Positions 26,746-37,210 are shown, numbered from the stretch's first letter. The stretch: DNA of 64,000 nucleotides from Undibacterium hunanense (GCF_014284335.1 NZ_JACOGF010000002.1:124001-188000), one strand, 5' to 3'. The notes: generated from the sequence alone by a model not told the origin. Made by a program: numbers and translations.

Positions 26746-29463
26746 CTATGGTTTTTGATTCATCTTCTTGGGATCGCCCGTAGTCACGATGCTCCACAGG
26801 TTGGGTTGCAGGTATTTCCGGCTGGCCTGGTTCAACTGTTCCAGCGTCAGGTTCTGGATGGCAGCTTCTCTTTGTGCATAGAGTGAAAACTCCTTGCCCT
26901 GATGCAGGGCGGTGTTCCACAAGCTTGCAATACGGGTATCGTCGGCCCGTTGCTGTTGGGCCAACCGGCCAAGTGCCTGCTTGGCCTTTGCCAGCTCGTC
27001 CGGTCTGAAGCCGCTGCTTTCCACCGCCCGCAATTCTTCGATGATGGCGACTTTCAGTTTATCCACATTGGCCGATGCTGCGGTGGCGATGATTTGCCAG
27101 CTGGCTGCAGGATCATTCACCTGCGCTTCAATACGCGAGCGCACATGGTAGCTCCAGCCTTCTTTCTGACGCACCCGCAGGCCCAGCCGTGATTCTGCGG
27201 TGCTGCCACCTATGAGGTAGTTGGCCACTTCCAGTGCAGCGTAGTCAGGGTCGTTCTGGCTGATGGCCAAATCCATGCGGCCCATGAAATAGCCATTGTC
27301 TTTACCGGGAGTGGGGATGAAGGTATCGAGCGGCAGGCGTTCGATGATACTGGCCTGAGCATGCTGGTAAGGAGTCTTGCTTTCCCAGCCGGCGAATTGC
27401 TCACGCAGGACGGTCGCAGCTTCATCCACGTCAAAGTCACCAACGATGGCCAGGTGGCCTTTGGAAGCGCCGTAAAACTGCTTGTGAAAATCAAACAGGT
27501 CGGTAGCTTTGATGGCATTCAGTTCGGAAATGATTTGCTGGGCGGTTTCTTGCGCCCGTATATCACCGTCCGGATAGGCATTGAAATGTTTGGCCATTTC
27601 ATCCATACCCATTTGCACCGGATTGCCACGTTCTGCAGACCACTTTCTTTTTTCTTTGTCGATGACGGTTTGCGCCTGGGCGAAACTGGGATCTTTCAGA
27701 TTCATGATCATTAATTGCAAGGCCTGTTTCAGATGTGCCCGGTCAGTGGTGAACTGGGTCAGGCCGCCACGGATATGTGATTTTTCTCTTTCTGCTTCCA
27801 GCGCTTCCTTGCCAAACTGGCCGCTGCCGTTGAGCATGGTCTGGTCTGTCATGCGTTCCAGCCAGCGTTTGGCAAACAGGGATTTCTCATCCCCCCAGTG
27901 CAGCGCCAGATCGACGCTGACCGCCTGGCCACGGCTGGGTTTGGACAGCAGGGCGACATCCAGGTTGCCGATTTTCAGACGCCGGGTCTGCTTCTGGATA
28001 TTGGCGACGCTGGCATTGAAATCGCTGACCAGTGCATATTCATTGACATGCGAAAAATTCTTCATGACCTCGCTCAGGGGCGGGGCTGGCGGGATACTGG
28101 TATCCGGACTTTTTTCATCTGCCAGCAAGACGCCCACGGTACGGTTCTCACGCACGAAATAGCGTTTTGCCGCATTCTGCACCTGGGTGGTCGTCAGTTT
28201 GGCAATGCGGTCTTTTTCCACAAATAACAGACGCCAGTCGCCCTGAGAAATGTATTCAGAAAGTGCGGTCCCCATTTTTTCCGCATCATTCATGAGCCGT
28301 GAAAAATTGTTCACATACTGGCTTTTGACAAAATCCAGTTCATCCTGACTCAGGTTTTGCTGACCAAAACCTTCTACGATCTTGATCAGGCCTTTGGCGT
28401 TTTCATCGGATGGCGTACCGGCATAACTGTCGGTGGTAAACACGGCCAGGCCAGCATCTGCATTACCCTGCATGCCAAAGGCAGGCGAAAAATTGCTGAG
28501 GATGATTTCATTATCTTTATTGCGCTGCTCGCGTCCGGATGACAGCATGCCACCAGCCACTTTCAGGGCTGCATAGTCGGGATGCAGGGCAGATGGTTTG
28601 TGATAGGCCAGCATGGTGACGTTGTAGCTGGACTTTCTTCTGACGATGACCTGACGTTCACCCTGTTGTGCCGGTTCTACCGTAGGTATCACCGGTAGCG
28701 CGGTTTTCGGTGTAGCCAGGTGGCTGAACTTGCGTGCGATCACCTCCAGTGCATGGGCTGCATCAAATTTCCCTGCCACCACCAGCACCGCATTGTCGGG
28801 ACGATAGTAGGTGTTATACAACTGACGCAATTGCTCGATATTGACCTTTGCAATATCACTTTTTTCACCGCCGGTGCTGTGGCCATAACCATGCCAGTCA
28901 AAGGCGACTGCCAGCAGGCGTTTGCTCAGGATTTCACTCGGGCTGACCTCGCGCAATTCCAGTTCATTGCGCACCACCGTCATTTCTGTGTCCAGTTCCG
29001 TTTGCAAGACCTGGGCATTTTGCATGCGGTCGGCTTCCATCGCCAATACCCAGTCCAGATCCGTTTCATTGGCGTCAAAGGACGCAATGTAATTGGTGTA
29101 ATCGAGATGGGTAAACGCATTCCAGCGTACGCCGCGACTGCTGAGCTGGCTGGCAATTTTGGGATAACTCTTGCTGCCTCTGCACAGCATGTGTTCCAGC
29201 AGATGCGCATACCCGGTCTGTCCGATGTTTTCATGCCGCGAACCCACCATGTACACCATGTTGACGGTAATGGTTGCCTGTGAATTGTCGGGCATCAGCA
29301 AGACTTTGAAACCATTCGGCAAGCGGTATTCGGTAATGCCTTCCACACTGCTGGTGCGTGCGATATCCGTCGGCATGGGTGGGGCAGCATGGACAGGGGC
29401 GTGCGACACCAGCAGGGAAACTGCCAGGGCAAGGGAGGTGAGGGTGGTGTTCAGGACGGCCAT
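26746..29463 (-). CDS. M16 family zinc metalloprotease A, secreted
   Basis: 905 residues with a signal peptide (LTSLALAVSLLVSHAPVHA). The inverted zinc motif HxxEH lies at H87-E90-H91 (AHLLEHML), and the downstream Glu is in TVVRNELE. This is the two-halved pitrilysin-type layout, with an active N-terminal half and an inactive C-terminal half. It differs from its two paralogues here by LCRG after the motif and a divergent sequence (GYAHLLEH instead of GMAHLLEH). It cleaves peptides in the periplasm. Tandem with the paralogue at 29529-32303, but a terminator lies between, so it probably has its own promoter or depends on read-through. No clear ribosome site precedes the ATG. Confidence 0.92.
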   Translation of the reverse strand: MAVLNTTLTSLALAVSLLVSHAPVHAAPPMPTDIARTSSVEGITEYRLPNGFKVLLMPDNSQATITVNMVYMVGSRHENIGQTGYAHLLEHMLCRGSKSYPKIASQLSSRGVRWNAFTHLDYTNYIASFDANETDLDWVLAMEADRMQNAQVLQTELDTEMTVVRNELELREVSPSEILSKRLLAVAFDWHGYGHSTGGEKSDIAKVNIEQLRQLYNTYYRPDNAVLVVAGKFDAAHALEVIARKFSHLATPKTALPVIPTVEPAQQGERQVIVRRKSSYNVTMLAYHKPSALHPDYAALKVAGGMLSSGREQRNKDNEIILSNFSPAFGMQGNADAGLAVFTTDSYAGTPSDENAKGLIKIVEGFGQQNLSQDELDFVKSQYVNNFSRLMNDAEKMGTALSEYISQGDWRLLFVEKDRIAKLTTTQVQNAAKRYFVRENRTVGVLLADEKSPDTSIPPAPPLSEVMKNFSHVNEYALVSDFNASVANIQKQTRRLKIGNLDVALLSKPSRGQAVSVDLALHWGDEKSLFAKRWLERMTDQTMLNGSGQFGKEALEAEREKSHIRGGLTQFTTDRAHLKQALQLMIMNLKDPSFAQAQTVIDKEKRKWSAERGNPVQMGMDEMAKHFNAYPDGDIRAQETAQQIISELNAIKATDLFDFHKQFYGASKGHLAIVGDFDVDEAATVLREQFAGWESKTPYQHAQASIIERLPLDTFIPTPGKDNGYFMGRMDLAISQNDPDYAALEVANYLIGGSTAESRLGLRVRQKEGWSYHVRSRIEAQVNDPAASWQIIATAASANVDKLKVAIIEELRAVESSGFRPDELAKAKQALGRLAQQQRADDTRIASLWNTALHQGKEFSLYAQREAAIQNLTLEQLNQASRKYLQPNLWSIVTTGDPKKMNQKP

Positions 29464-29481
29464 ATCAAGTATAAATAAAAT

Positions 29482-29513
29482 AAAAAAAACCGGAAATCAT
29501 TGATTTCCGGTTT
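29482..29513 (-). terminator. Intrinsic terminator between tandem M16 genes
   Basis: 12-bp stem AACCGGAAATCA/TGATTTCCGGTT followed, on the minus strand, by a T run. It ends the transcript of the upstream M16 gene. Confidence 0.9.
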
Positions 29514-29528
29514 CATCACCAGCCTGCT

Positions 29529-32303
29529 TTATTTGGCTGTTGTTGTTGTTGTTGATGTTGCTGCGGCTTTCGCTTTGGCTTCATCACCGGCGATGAAGAT
29601 ACTCATTTTTGCCGGATCAATATAGCGACGGAATGCGTCATTGACCTGTTGCAGGGGCAATGCCTGTATCTTGTCGTCCATGGCCTGTGACCAGCCCCAG
29701 TTGCGCTTCAGGTACAGGTTACCGTTCCAGCCGGCAGCAAGGGTGCCATCGTTGGTACGTGCCTGCACGCGCTGTTGCAGCATGCCGGATTTGGCCTTGG
29801 CCAGTTCTTCAGCGGTGAAGCCATCTTTCAGCGCCCGGTTCAATTCATCCTTGATCGAGGCTTCCAGTTTTTCCAGGTTCTGTGGTGCTGCCGTGGCATT
29901 GATGCTGAAGCTACCGACCGGGTCAATTTCACCGACACTGAGGCCAGAACCACCGCCATAGGACAGGCCTTCTTTTTGACGTATGCGTTCCAGCAGACGT
30001 GAATTCAGGCCGGCTCCACCAAAGATATAGTTGGCAACGCGCAGGGCAGGATAGTCGGCATCGTCTTCGCGCATGGTGAGATTGATGCGGCTCAGATAGA
30101 TAGCACTTTCCTTGTCCGGCGTGTTGAAGGTCTTGCGAACGACTTCAACATCACTGCGTTTGGCAACCATGCGGGTGTATGGAGCTTTGCTGGTCCAGCC
30201 ATCAAATGCCTTGCTGATGACTTGTTTGGTACTGTCCACATCAAAATCACCGACGATACTCAATTCACCTTTGGATACGCCATAAAAATCTTTATGGAAA
30301 GCCTTGATATCGTCGAGCTTGACGGTACGCAGTTCTGCCAGCGCTTCATCCAGCGTCACGGCAGCGCGCATATCGCCTTTTGGATAGCTATTGAAGTGCA
30401 GGCCCATGGCGCGGCTGGCAACAGCGTTTGGCTCATTGCGCGAGGATTCCAATGCGACCAGTGTCCTTTCCAGCGCTTGCTTGAATTCACTTTCCGGATA
30501 ATTTGCTTCTTTCAAGACATGGGCCACCAGTTCCAGCGCCGCCGGCAAGTTTGCCCTGGTGGTCTGGAAGGAATACAGGCCGCCACTCATTTTCAGCTTG
30601 GACATTTCATCCGACAACTGTGCACGTGAATATTTGCTGGTACCGGTAGTCAGCAAAGATCCGGCGAAACCGGAAATCGTGCCTTTCTTGAACAGGCTCT
30701 TTTCATCACCCCAGTGCAGGGACAGTGACACATTGACGGTTTCGCCACGGGTTTTCTTCGGCAGCAAGGCCAGTTGCAGATTGCCCATGGTGCTTAATTG
30801 CGTGCGCTTGTCGATATTTGCCGGGGCCGGGTCAAACGCTTCGCCTGTCAGAGTGGCAGCCTTGGGTTTGAAGTCTTTCATGACTTCGGCCATGCTTGGC
30901 GCTGTCGGGACTTCTGCACGCTGTGGATTGTCTTCCGGAATGAACATGCCTACCGTGCGGTTGTCACGCACCAGATAGCGTTTGGCAGCGGTCGTTACCT
31001 GTTCGGCACTGACATTGTCACCATCGTCCCTGTCCTTGAACAGATAGCGCCAGTCACCCATGGCGATATATTCAGACATGCTGATGCCTATGGATTCATG
31101 GTTGTTCAAGAGTTTTTCGTAATAATTGGCATTGTCGCGCTTCTGGCGTTCCAGCTCATCCTTGGTTGGCGGATTATTCTTGAAGTCTTCTATGCCTGCC
31201 AGCAGCGCATCCCTGGCCGCTTCTAGCGATTCACCTTTTTTGACTACCGCACCTATGATGTTAATGCCGGGTTCGACCTGACCCAGGCTGCTGGAAAAGA
31301 CCTGGACTACCTTGCCGGTTTCCACCAGTTGTTTGTGCAGGCGGCCATGGGGTGCTGCAGTCAGGATGCTGTTGGCAAAACCCAGGGCATCGCGATCATT
31401 GTGCAGGCCAGCCGGCACTTTATAGGCGATCATTACCAGTTGTATGTCACCCTTGCGGCGCACGACGACACTGCGTTCACCATCCTGTGTTGGTTCCACC
31501 GTCCAGAACTGCGGCAGGCTGCGGGTCGGTTTGGCGATCTTGCCGAAAGAAGCATTGATCCATTGCAGGACTTTTTCCTGTTCGAACTTGCCCGCGACCA
31601 TCAGCACCGCATTGTCGGGCTGGTAGTAGTTGCGGTAAAAAGCCTGCAGGTTTTCTATCTTGACGTTTTCGATATCGCTGCGGTTACCGATGGTGGAATT
31701 GCCATAGTTGTGCCAGTCATAGGCCACGCTTTGCAGGCGCTTCATCAACACGCCGCCCGGTGAATTTTCACCGCGTTCATATTCATTGCGCACGACCGAC
31801 ATTTCGGTATCCAGGTCTTTTTTGGCGATGAAGGAATTCACCATGCGGTCGGCTTCCAGCTCCAGTGCCCATTTCAGGTTGTCGTCACTGGACTGGAACA
31901 GTTCATAGTAGTTGGTACGGTCGAGCGAGGTGGTGCCGTTCATACGCATGCCGCGCTTGTTGAATTCTTCCGTGATCTTCGGATTATTTGGCGTGCCTTT
32001 GAACAGCATGTGTTCGAGCAAATGCGCCATGCCGGTTTCGCCATAGTTTTCATGTCGTGAACCGACCAGGTAAGTGATGTTGACGGTGACGGTCGGTTTT
32101 GTTGCATCCGGCATCAGCAATACCCGCAAGCCATTTGGCAGACGGTATTCGGTAATGCCTTCGACACTGCTGACCTGGCTGACACCCTTGGGCAAACTGT
32201 CTGCCAGGGCCAGCGGCGCAGTGAATAGAAAGACACCACTCATGACCAGTGCGCGTAACACGGGTTTGAGTGAAAGCTGGATACCGGAGCGTGCAGAGTG
32301 CAT
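29529..32303 (-). CDS. M16 family zinc metalloprotease B, secreted
   Basis: 924 residues with a signal peptide (LRALVMSGVFLFTAPLALA). Zinc site H94-E97-H98 in GMAHLLEHMLFKG; later SVVRNEYERGENSP supplies the third ligand. The C-terminal half is the catalytically inactive M16 domain (RVANYIFGGAGLNSRLLERIRQKEG). AAGGATTTT precedes the ATG. The C-terminus ends in a Thr run from a trinucleotide repeat. Closest in sequence to the third copy at 42463 and next to the first copy. The three may form hetero- or homodimers, as M16B enzymes often do. Confidence 0.93.
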   Translation of the reverse strand: MHSARSGIQLSLKPVLRALVMSGVFLFTAPLALADSLPKGVSQVSSVEGITEYRLPNGLRVLLMPDATKPTVTVNITYLVGSRHENYGETGMAHLLEHMLFKGTPNNPKITEEFNKRGMRMNGTTSLDRTNYYELFQSSDDNLKWALELEADRMVNSFIAKKDLDTEMSVVRNEYERGENSPGGVLMKRLQSVAYDWHNYGNSTIGNRSDIENVKIENLQAFYRNYYQPDNAVLMVAGKFEQEKVLQWINASFGKIAKPTRSLPQFWTVEPTQDGERSVVVRRKGDIQLVMIAYKVPAGLHNDRDALGFANSILTAAPHGRLHKQLVETGKVVQVFSSSLGQVEPGINIIGAVVKKGESLEAARDALLAGIEDFKNNPPTKDELERQKRDNANYYEKLLNNHESIGISMSEYIAMGDWRYLFKDRDDGDNVSAEQVTTAAKRYLVRDNRTVGMFIPEDNPQRAEVPTAPSMAEVMKDFKPKAATLTGEAFDPAPANIDKRTQLSTMGNLQLALLPKKTRGETVNVSLSLHWGDEKSLFKKGTISGFAGSLLTTGTSKYSRAQLSDEMSKLKMSGGLYSFQTTRANLPAALELVAHVLKEANYPESEFKQALERTLVALESSRNEPNAVASRAMGLHFNSYPKGDMRAAVTLDEALAELRTVKLDDIKAFHKDFYGVSKGELSIVGDFDVDSTKQVISKAFDGWTSKAPYTRMVAKRSDVEVVRKTFNTPDKESAIYLSRINLTMREDDADYPALRVANYIFGGAGLNSRLLERIRQKEGLSYGGGSGLSVGEIDPVGSFSINATAAPQNLEKLEASIKDELNRALKDGFTAEELAKAKSGMLQQRVQARTNDGTLAAGWNGNLYLKRNWGWSQAMDDKIQALPLQQVNDAFRRYIDPAKMSIFIAGDEAKAKAAATSTTTTTAK

Positions 32304-32329
32304 AAAATCCTTATGACTAAATAAGATAA

Positions 32330-32381
32330 GAACAAAAAAATAAATGATCCGGCCTGTGCTTCTGCACTGGCGGGATCATTT
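32330..32381 (-). terminator. Intrinsic terminator of the mutarotase gene
   Basis: AAATGATCC and GGATCATTT enclose a second GTGC/GCAC stem, followed on the minus strand by a T-rich tract. It lies between the mutarotase stop and the M16 B start. The rest of the 203-bp gap shows nothing else. Confidence 0.8.
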
Positions 32382-32506
32382 CTGGATTGGTAACGATTTT
32401 GTACAAGTGATCAATTCAATACTGTCAAAGTCGGTATGCGGCGGACTAATGCCCGGCAAACCGAGAATTGTGACTATGTGTTAAATGGACGGCATTGTCA
32501 ATTGCT

Positions 32507-33322
32507 TCATGCACGAATTTCCAGAGTCTGGCTTCCAATCCAGTTTTCACCGGGTGCCAGGTTGACAGGGCGCAATATGGTGGCCGCTTCCACGCACAGC
32601 ATGCGTTGTTCGCCACCGGCTTCCATGTCGCTGATGTTGGCCGCACCGGTACCCGGGTTCCACACCACGGCGTCGGCAAAACCGGTGCTGCTGATGACGG
32701 TGGTCTGGTGCGGCTGGCGCAATTCCAGCTGCGCTGGTACGCCACCGTAGATGCGATCGGTTTCGGCATGTATATGCAGTGCCGCATCATTGTCGAGACA
32801 ATGGTCCTTGCCGGTGACGGTATCGCGGTAATGCAGGCCGTGCAAACCGTGCAGGCTGACCTGGCGGATATCCCGCACAGCCAGATAAGTGTGCAGGGCA
32901 CTGCAAAAACTGAAGTGCGTGTCGCCGGTATTTTGTATCTCCAGCGTCATTTGCAGGGCATTGCCGTGCAGGGTAAAACGCAGTGTCGTGCGGAATACAT
33001 GTGGCCATATCGTCAGGCGCGCAATATTTTCCTTCAGTTCATACACGGCCTGGGCTGCACCGTTGTCAACAACGCTGGATTCCAGCAGACGCCATTCCGA
33101 GGTGCGGGCAAAACCATGCTTGGGCAAGGTACCCAGATTGGAAAACTGTGGAAACACCACCGGTACGCCACCGCGTATGGCAATCCCTTCCTTGAAGTCA
33201 GAACGCGTGCTCATGAACAACTGTTCAGACCCACACGCAGGTATCCATGAACACAAATGCGCGCCCTGGCTGGCAATTCTTGCTTTGGCACCATCTTTTG
33301 ACTGCAGGTCGAGGAAATTCAT
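32507..33322 (-). CDS. D-hexose-6-phosphate mutarotase (YeaD-like)
   Basis: 271 residues, the usual length of the YeaD group of the aldose-1-epimerase superfamily. The enzyme interconverts alpha and beta anomers of hexose 6-phosphates in the cytoplasm. Signature blocks are RGGVPVVFPQFSN, the His-bearing LPKHGFARTSEW, a second His in FCSALHTYL, and the Glu-bearing MLCVEAATI near the C-terminus. No signal peptide. Stands alone with a terminator on its own strand. Confidence 0.9.
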   Translation of the reverse strand: MNFLDLQSKDGAKARIASQGAHLCSWIPACGSEQLFMSTRSDFKEGIAIRGGVPVVFPQFSNLGTLPKHGFARTSEWRLLESSVVDNGAAQAVYELKENIARLTIWPHVFRTTLRFTLHGNALQMTLEIQNTGDTHFSFCSALHTYLAVRDIRQVSLHGLHGLHYRDTVTGKDHCLDNDAALHIHAETDRIYGGVPAQLELRQPHQTTVISSTGFADAVVWNPGTGAANISDMEAGGEQRMLCVEAATILRPVNLAPGENWIGSQTLEIRA

Positions 33323-33491
33323 TACGTCAGGCTTTCTGGTTGAATAGTGATAGCCTGAAGTTTAAAGGATTTTGCCAATTTGGCCTGGTCAGGCAGCATT
33401 TCTTTGTACATACTTGTGAGCCGCCGGCTTGCCCGGCTTTCAGGTAGTATGGCAGGCACAAAAAAACATCTACGAGACTACGTCTGCAACC

Positions 33492-33887
33492 ATGCCTGTG
33501 ACCATGCCAGTCAGCTATCTTGCCATCAAACATCTGCATATGACCTGTGCGGCCCTCAGTGGCAGCCTGTTTTTGTTACGCGGTATCTGGATGTTGCGTT
33601 CTTCGGCTATGTTGACGCGGCGCTGGGTCAAGGTACTGCCGCATGTGATTGATACGGTCTTGCTGGCCAGCGCATTGACCATGGTGTTCTGGAGCGGGCA
33701 ATACCCGTTTCGCCAGGATTGGCTGACAGCCAAACTGCTGGCCCTGATCCTGTACATCGTACTTGGCAGTATCGCCCTGAAACGCGGCAAGACACCAGCC
33801 ATACGGGCCGTGGCCTTGCTGGCTGCGCTGCTGGTGTTTGCGTATATTCTGAGCGTTGCGCTGACACGTCAGCCTATTCCCTTGTGA
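33492..33887 (+). CDS. SirB2 family membrane protein
   Basis: About 131 residues with four hydrophobic segments (ALSGSLFLLRGIWML, TVLLASALTMVFWSG, LALILYIVLGSIAL, AVALLAALLVFAYILSVAL). Matches the SirB2 pattern with IKHLHMTCAALSG near the start and GSIALKRGKT. Inner-membrane protein of unknown function. Start uncertain: the ATG at 33492 or 33504, neither with a clear ribosome site; the longer frame from 33429 is less likely. The next gene begins 20 bp downstream, so both may be one transcript. Confidence 0.8.
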   Translation: MPVTMPVSYLAIKHLHMTCAALSGSLFLLRGIWMLRSSAMLTRRWVKVLPHVIDTVLLASALTMVFWSGQYPFRQDWLTAKLLALILYIVLGSIALKRGKTPAIRAVALLAALLVFAYILSVALTRQPIPL

Positions 33888-33907
33888 ACGAGGAAAGAAA
33901 TCCCACC

Positions 33908-35452
33908 ATGACATACCGATTGCTGAACCTGGCTTTGGCTGCTGCCTTGCCACTGCTGTGCACATCCGCTACTGCCGCCAGTGACGAATTGAGTAGCCTG
34001 GCGCAAGAACTGCATCAGGGTAAAACCACGGCACAGACAGTGCTGGCAGCTTATCAGGCCAGGATACAGACCTATAACCCGGCGCTACAGGCTGTCATGA
34101 CCATCAATCCGCAGGCGCAGGCTGATGCGGTGGCGGCGGATCAAGCGGGTCGGCACGGTAGTTTGTCCGGCCTGCCCATCTTGCTGAAAGATAATATCGA
34201 TGCCAGGGGCATGGTGACGACGGCGGGTTCGCTGGCACTGGCAGATAACCTGGCGCAAAAAGATGCACCACTGGTGGCCAGACTGCGGGCCGCCGGAGCC
34301 ATCATTGCAGGCAAGGCCAACTTGAGTGAATGGGCGAATTTGCGTTCCAGCCAGTCCAGCAGCGGCTGGAGTAGTGCCGGTGGCCAGACCCGTAACCCGT
34401 ATGCGCCAGACAGCAGCCCTTGCGGATCGAGCTCTGGTTCGGGCGCGGCAGTGGCGGCACGTTTGATACCGGCGGCGATAGGGACTGAAACCGATGGTTC
34501 CATCGTCTGCCCGGCATCGGTGAATGGCCTGGTGGGCCTGAAACCCACCGTCGGGCTGGTCAGCCGTACCGGCATCGTGCCGCTCAGCCATAGCCAGGAT
34601 ACGGCGGGGCCAATGACGCTGACAGTGCGTGATGCCGCCATGTTGCTTAATGCCATGGCCGGCAGTGACGTGCATGACCCGGCGACCCGCCAGGCTGACC
34701 GTCGCCGCAGCAAGGACTACACGGCAGGGCTGAGAAAAACTGCATTACAGGGCGTGCGGCTGGGCATAGTACGCAAGATGGTCGATGGTTACGATGCCGA
34801 AACCCGCGCGCTGTTTGACCGCAGCCTGGCGCTACTGATTGCTGGCGGTGCCACCATCGTAGACCAGATAGACCTGCCCTACCTGGAAGAACTGGACAAG
34901 GATGAACTGACTGTTTTGCTGTATGAGTTCAAGGCCGACCTGAACACCTATCTGGCAAGCACACCAGCCGCAGTCAAGACCCGCAATATGGCGGACGTGA
35001 TTGCCTTCAACAGGCAACATGCGGATACCGTCATGCCCTATTTTGGTCAGGAATTGATGGAGCAGGCGCAAGCCACACCGGGCCTGCAAGACGTTGCCTA
35101 CCGCCAGGCCAGTGCCCGCATCAAATCAAGGGCAGGCAAGCAGGGGATTGATGCAGTGCTGAAAAAATACCGGCTGACGGCATTGATTGCCCCCACCACC
35201 GGCACTGCCTGGGCCATCGACTACAAAGCCGGTGATGTGGTTGTCGGTAGTGCCAGCACACCGGCGGCAATTGCCGGTTATCCACACCTGACTGTACCCA
35301 TGGGTCTGGTGCGGGGTTTGCCGGTGGGCTTGTCCCTGTTCGCCGGGGCCTGGAGCGAAGCAAAACTGCTGAACATGGGCTATGCGTTTGAGCAGGCCAG
35401 ACCGGCCTTACCGGCCCCGGCCTTGCTGCAGCCTCAATCCATGGCCAGATAG
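33908..35452 (+). CDS. Amidase-signature family hydrolase, exported
   Basis: 514 residues from the ATG at 33908 with a signal peptide (LALAAALPLLCTSATAAS). The Ser-cisSer-Lys triad is visible: Lys94 in ILLKDNID, cis-Ser in CGSSSGSGAA (about 172-180) and nucleophile Ser198 in ETDGSIVCPAS. It hydrolyses amide bonds, possibly peptide amides, given export and the surrounding peptidases; the substrate cannot be read from sequence. GAGGAAAG lies upstream at a long spacing. A 13-nt triple repeat begins at its stop codon. Confidence 0.9.
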   Translation: MTYRLLNLALAAALPLLCTSATAASDELSSLAQELHQGKTTAQTVLAAYQARIQTYNPALQAVMTINPQAQADAVAADQAGRHGSLSGLPILLKDNIDARGMVTTAGSLALADNLAQKDAPLVARLRAAGAIIAGKANLSEWANLRSSQSSSGWSSAGGQTRNPYAPDSSPCGSSSGSGAAVAARLIPAAIGTETDGSIVCPASVNGLVGLKPTVGLVSRTGIVPLSHSQDTAGPMTLTVRDAAMLLNAMAGSDVHDPATRQADRRRSKDYTAGLRKTALQGVRLGIVRKMVDGYDAETRALFDRSLALLIAGGATIVDQIDLPYLEELDKDELTVLLYEFKADLNTYLASTPAAVKTRNMADVIAFNRQHADTVMPYFGQELMEQAQATPGLQDVAYRQASARIKSRAGKQGIDAVLKKYRLTALIAPTTGTAWAIDYKAGDVVVGSASTPAAIAGYPHLTVPMGLVRGLPVGLSLFAGAWSEAKLLNMGYAFEQARPALPAPALLQPQSMAR

Positions 35453-35487
35453 GTTAGCAAAATAAGTTAGCCAAATAAGTTACCATG
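35449..35487 (+). repeat. Three 13-nt units with stops in all three frames
   Basis: ATAGGTTAGCAAA, ATAAGTTAGCCAA, ATAAGTTACCATG. The first TAG (35450) is the amidase stop; TAA at 35463 and 35476 fall in the other two frames. Confidence 0.8.
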
Positions 35488-35499
35488 CGGGCAGGGTGC

Positions 35500-37092
35500 T
35501 CACAGCCCGGCCCGTATCATGTCCGCAGCCTTTTCACCTATCATCATGGTGGGGGCATTGGTGTTGCCACCGATCAGGGTAGGCATGATGGAAGCATCCA
35601 CTACCCGCAGGCCGCTCAGGCCATGCACGCGCAATTGCGGGTCGACCACGGCCATGTCATCCACCCCCATCTTGCAGGTGCCGACGGGGTGATACACGGT
35701 ATCGCAAGTCTGGCGCAACACGGCACGGATGTCATCGTCGCTGTGTACATTGGCCGTCTGGAAGTCACTGCTGCGTGCCGCGACCAGCGCCGGGGCATTC
35801 ATCAACTGGCGCGTCAGCTTGAAAGCCTTGACCATGTTTTCCAGATCGTCCGGATGTTCCAGGAAACGTGGATTGATCAGCGGGGTTGCCATGGAGTTGG
35901 CACTGGCCAGCGTTACTTCCCCCACGCTTTTCGGACGCAACAGACAGACATGGCAGGAATAGCCATGGCCCAGGTGCAGTTTGCGCGCATGGTCATCCAG
36001 CATGGCCAGTACAAAATGCAGTTGTATGTCAGGTGCTGACAGTGCCGGGTCCGTCTTCAGGAAGCCACCGCCTTCCGCCCCGTTGGAACTCAGTATGCCG
36101 CGCCGCTGTTGCTGATAACGCCGGAATTCTTTCACCATGCGCACGCTGCCGCCGGCAGAAATACCCAGCAGGTCCAGGCTTTTTGCGCGGTATTTGAATA
36201 CGAAATCAGGATGGTCCTGCAAATTCTGACCAACACCAGGCAAGTCATGCACGACTTCGATGCCCAAGCCTTGTAATGCCTGTGCGTTGCCAATGCCGGA
36301 CAGCATCAGCAATTGCGGAGTATGGAAGGCACCTGCTGCCAGCAGCACTTCGCGTCTGGCTTTCAGTGTCCTGGTTTGCCCGCCCTGGCGATATTCAACG
36401 CCGACAGCGCGCTTGCCTTCAAACAGGATGCGGGTCACATGGCAGCCGGTTTCCACCTGCAGGTTCTGGCGTTTACCCATGTGTGGATGCAGGTAAGCCC
36501 GTGCGGCGGTCCAACGTTCACCATTGTGCTGGGTGACCTGGTAAATACCTATACCTTCCTGGTCTTCGCCATTGAAATCGGTATTGATACGAAAACCGGC
36601 CTGGCGCGCGGCTTCCAGATAGATTTGCTGATACGGATTATCACTGCGCAATTCGCTGACATGCAGGGGGCCGGATTGCCCATGATACGGGCCGCCATGG
36701 GTTTCATTGTTTTCGGAACGCTTGAAGTAGGGCAGCACTTCCTCAAATGACCAGCCAGGGTTGCCCAGTGCGGCCCAGTGGTCGTAATCCTGTTTATGGC
36801 CACGGATGTACACCATCGCATTGATGCTGGAAGAACCACCCAGCATCTTGCCACGCGGTTGATAGCCACGGCGGCCGTTCAGACCAGGTTGCGGTACGGT
36901 TTCAAAAGCCCAGTTATTCAGTTTGGTCGGCAACATGGCGACCACGGCGGCCGGGGTATTCACCACCCAGCTATCGGCTTTGGCACCGGATTCCAGTATG
37001 GTGATGTGCAGGGATGGGTCTTCAGTCAGGCGTCCGGCAACGGCACAACCGCCCGAACCGCCGCCAACGACGATAAAATCAGTAGTAGTCAT
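35500..37092 (-). CDS. GMC-family FAD oxidoreductase (choline/alcohol dehydrogenase-like)
   Basis: 530 residues from the ATG at 37092 (AGAGAGAC upstream). FAD-binding [16 protein letters not shown] at the N-terminus, then [15 protein letters not shown], the second GMC signature [15 protein letters not shown], and the catalytic His in [12 protein letters not shown]. The C-terminal [24 protein letters not shown] is typical. It oxidises an alcohol or choline-like substrate; many annotated 'choline dehydrogenases' of this type are general alcohol oxidoreductases. Divergent from an AraC-type regulator 118 bp away, which may control it. Confidence 0.9.
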   Translation of the reverse strand: MTTTDFIVVGGGSGGCAVAGRLTEDPSLHITILESGAKADSWVVNTPAAVVAMLPTKLNNWAFETVPQPGLNGRRGYQPRGKMLGGSSSINAMVYIRGHKQDYDHWAALGNPGWSFEEVLPYFKRSENNETHGGPYHGQSGPLHVSELRSDNPYQQIYLEAARQAGFRINTDFNGEDQEGIGIYQVTQHNGERWTAARAYLHPHMGKRQNLQVETGCHVTRILFEGKRAVGVEYRQGGQTRTLKARREVLLAAGAFHTPQLLMLSGIGNAQALQGLGIEVVHDLPGVGQNLQDHPDFVFKYRAKSLDLLGISAGGSVRMVKEFRRYQQQRRGILSSNGAEGGGFLKTDPALSAPDIQLHFVLAMLDDHARKLHLGHGYSCHVCLLRPKSVGEVTLASANSMATPLINPRFLEHPDDLENMVKAFKLTRQLMNAPALVAARSSDFQTANVHSDDDIRAVLRQTCDTVYHPVGTCKMGVDDMAVVDPQLRVHGLSGLRVVDASIMPTLIGGNTNAPTMMIGEKAADMIRAGL

Positions 37093-37210
37093 TTTGTCTC
37101 TCTTGTGTTTTTGCTGTCTTGCCGGAATCATCGTTCCGGTGTAATTTCAGATATTAAGCCTCTGTCTTCCAGAAAGTAAGGACAATTACTGCCATGTTGC
37201 GTGCTTATCC

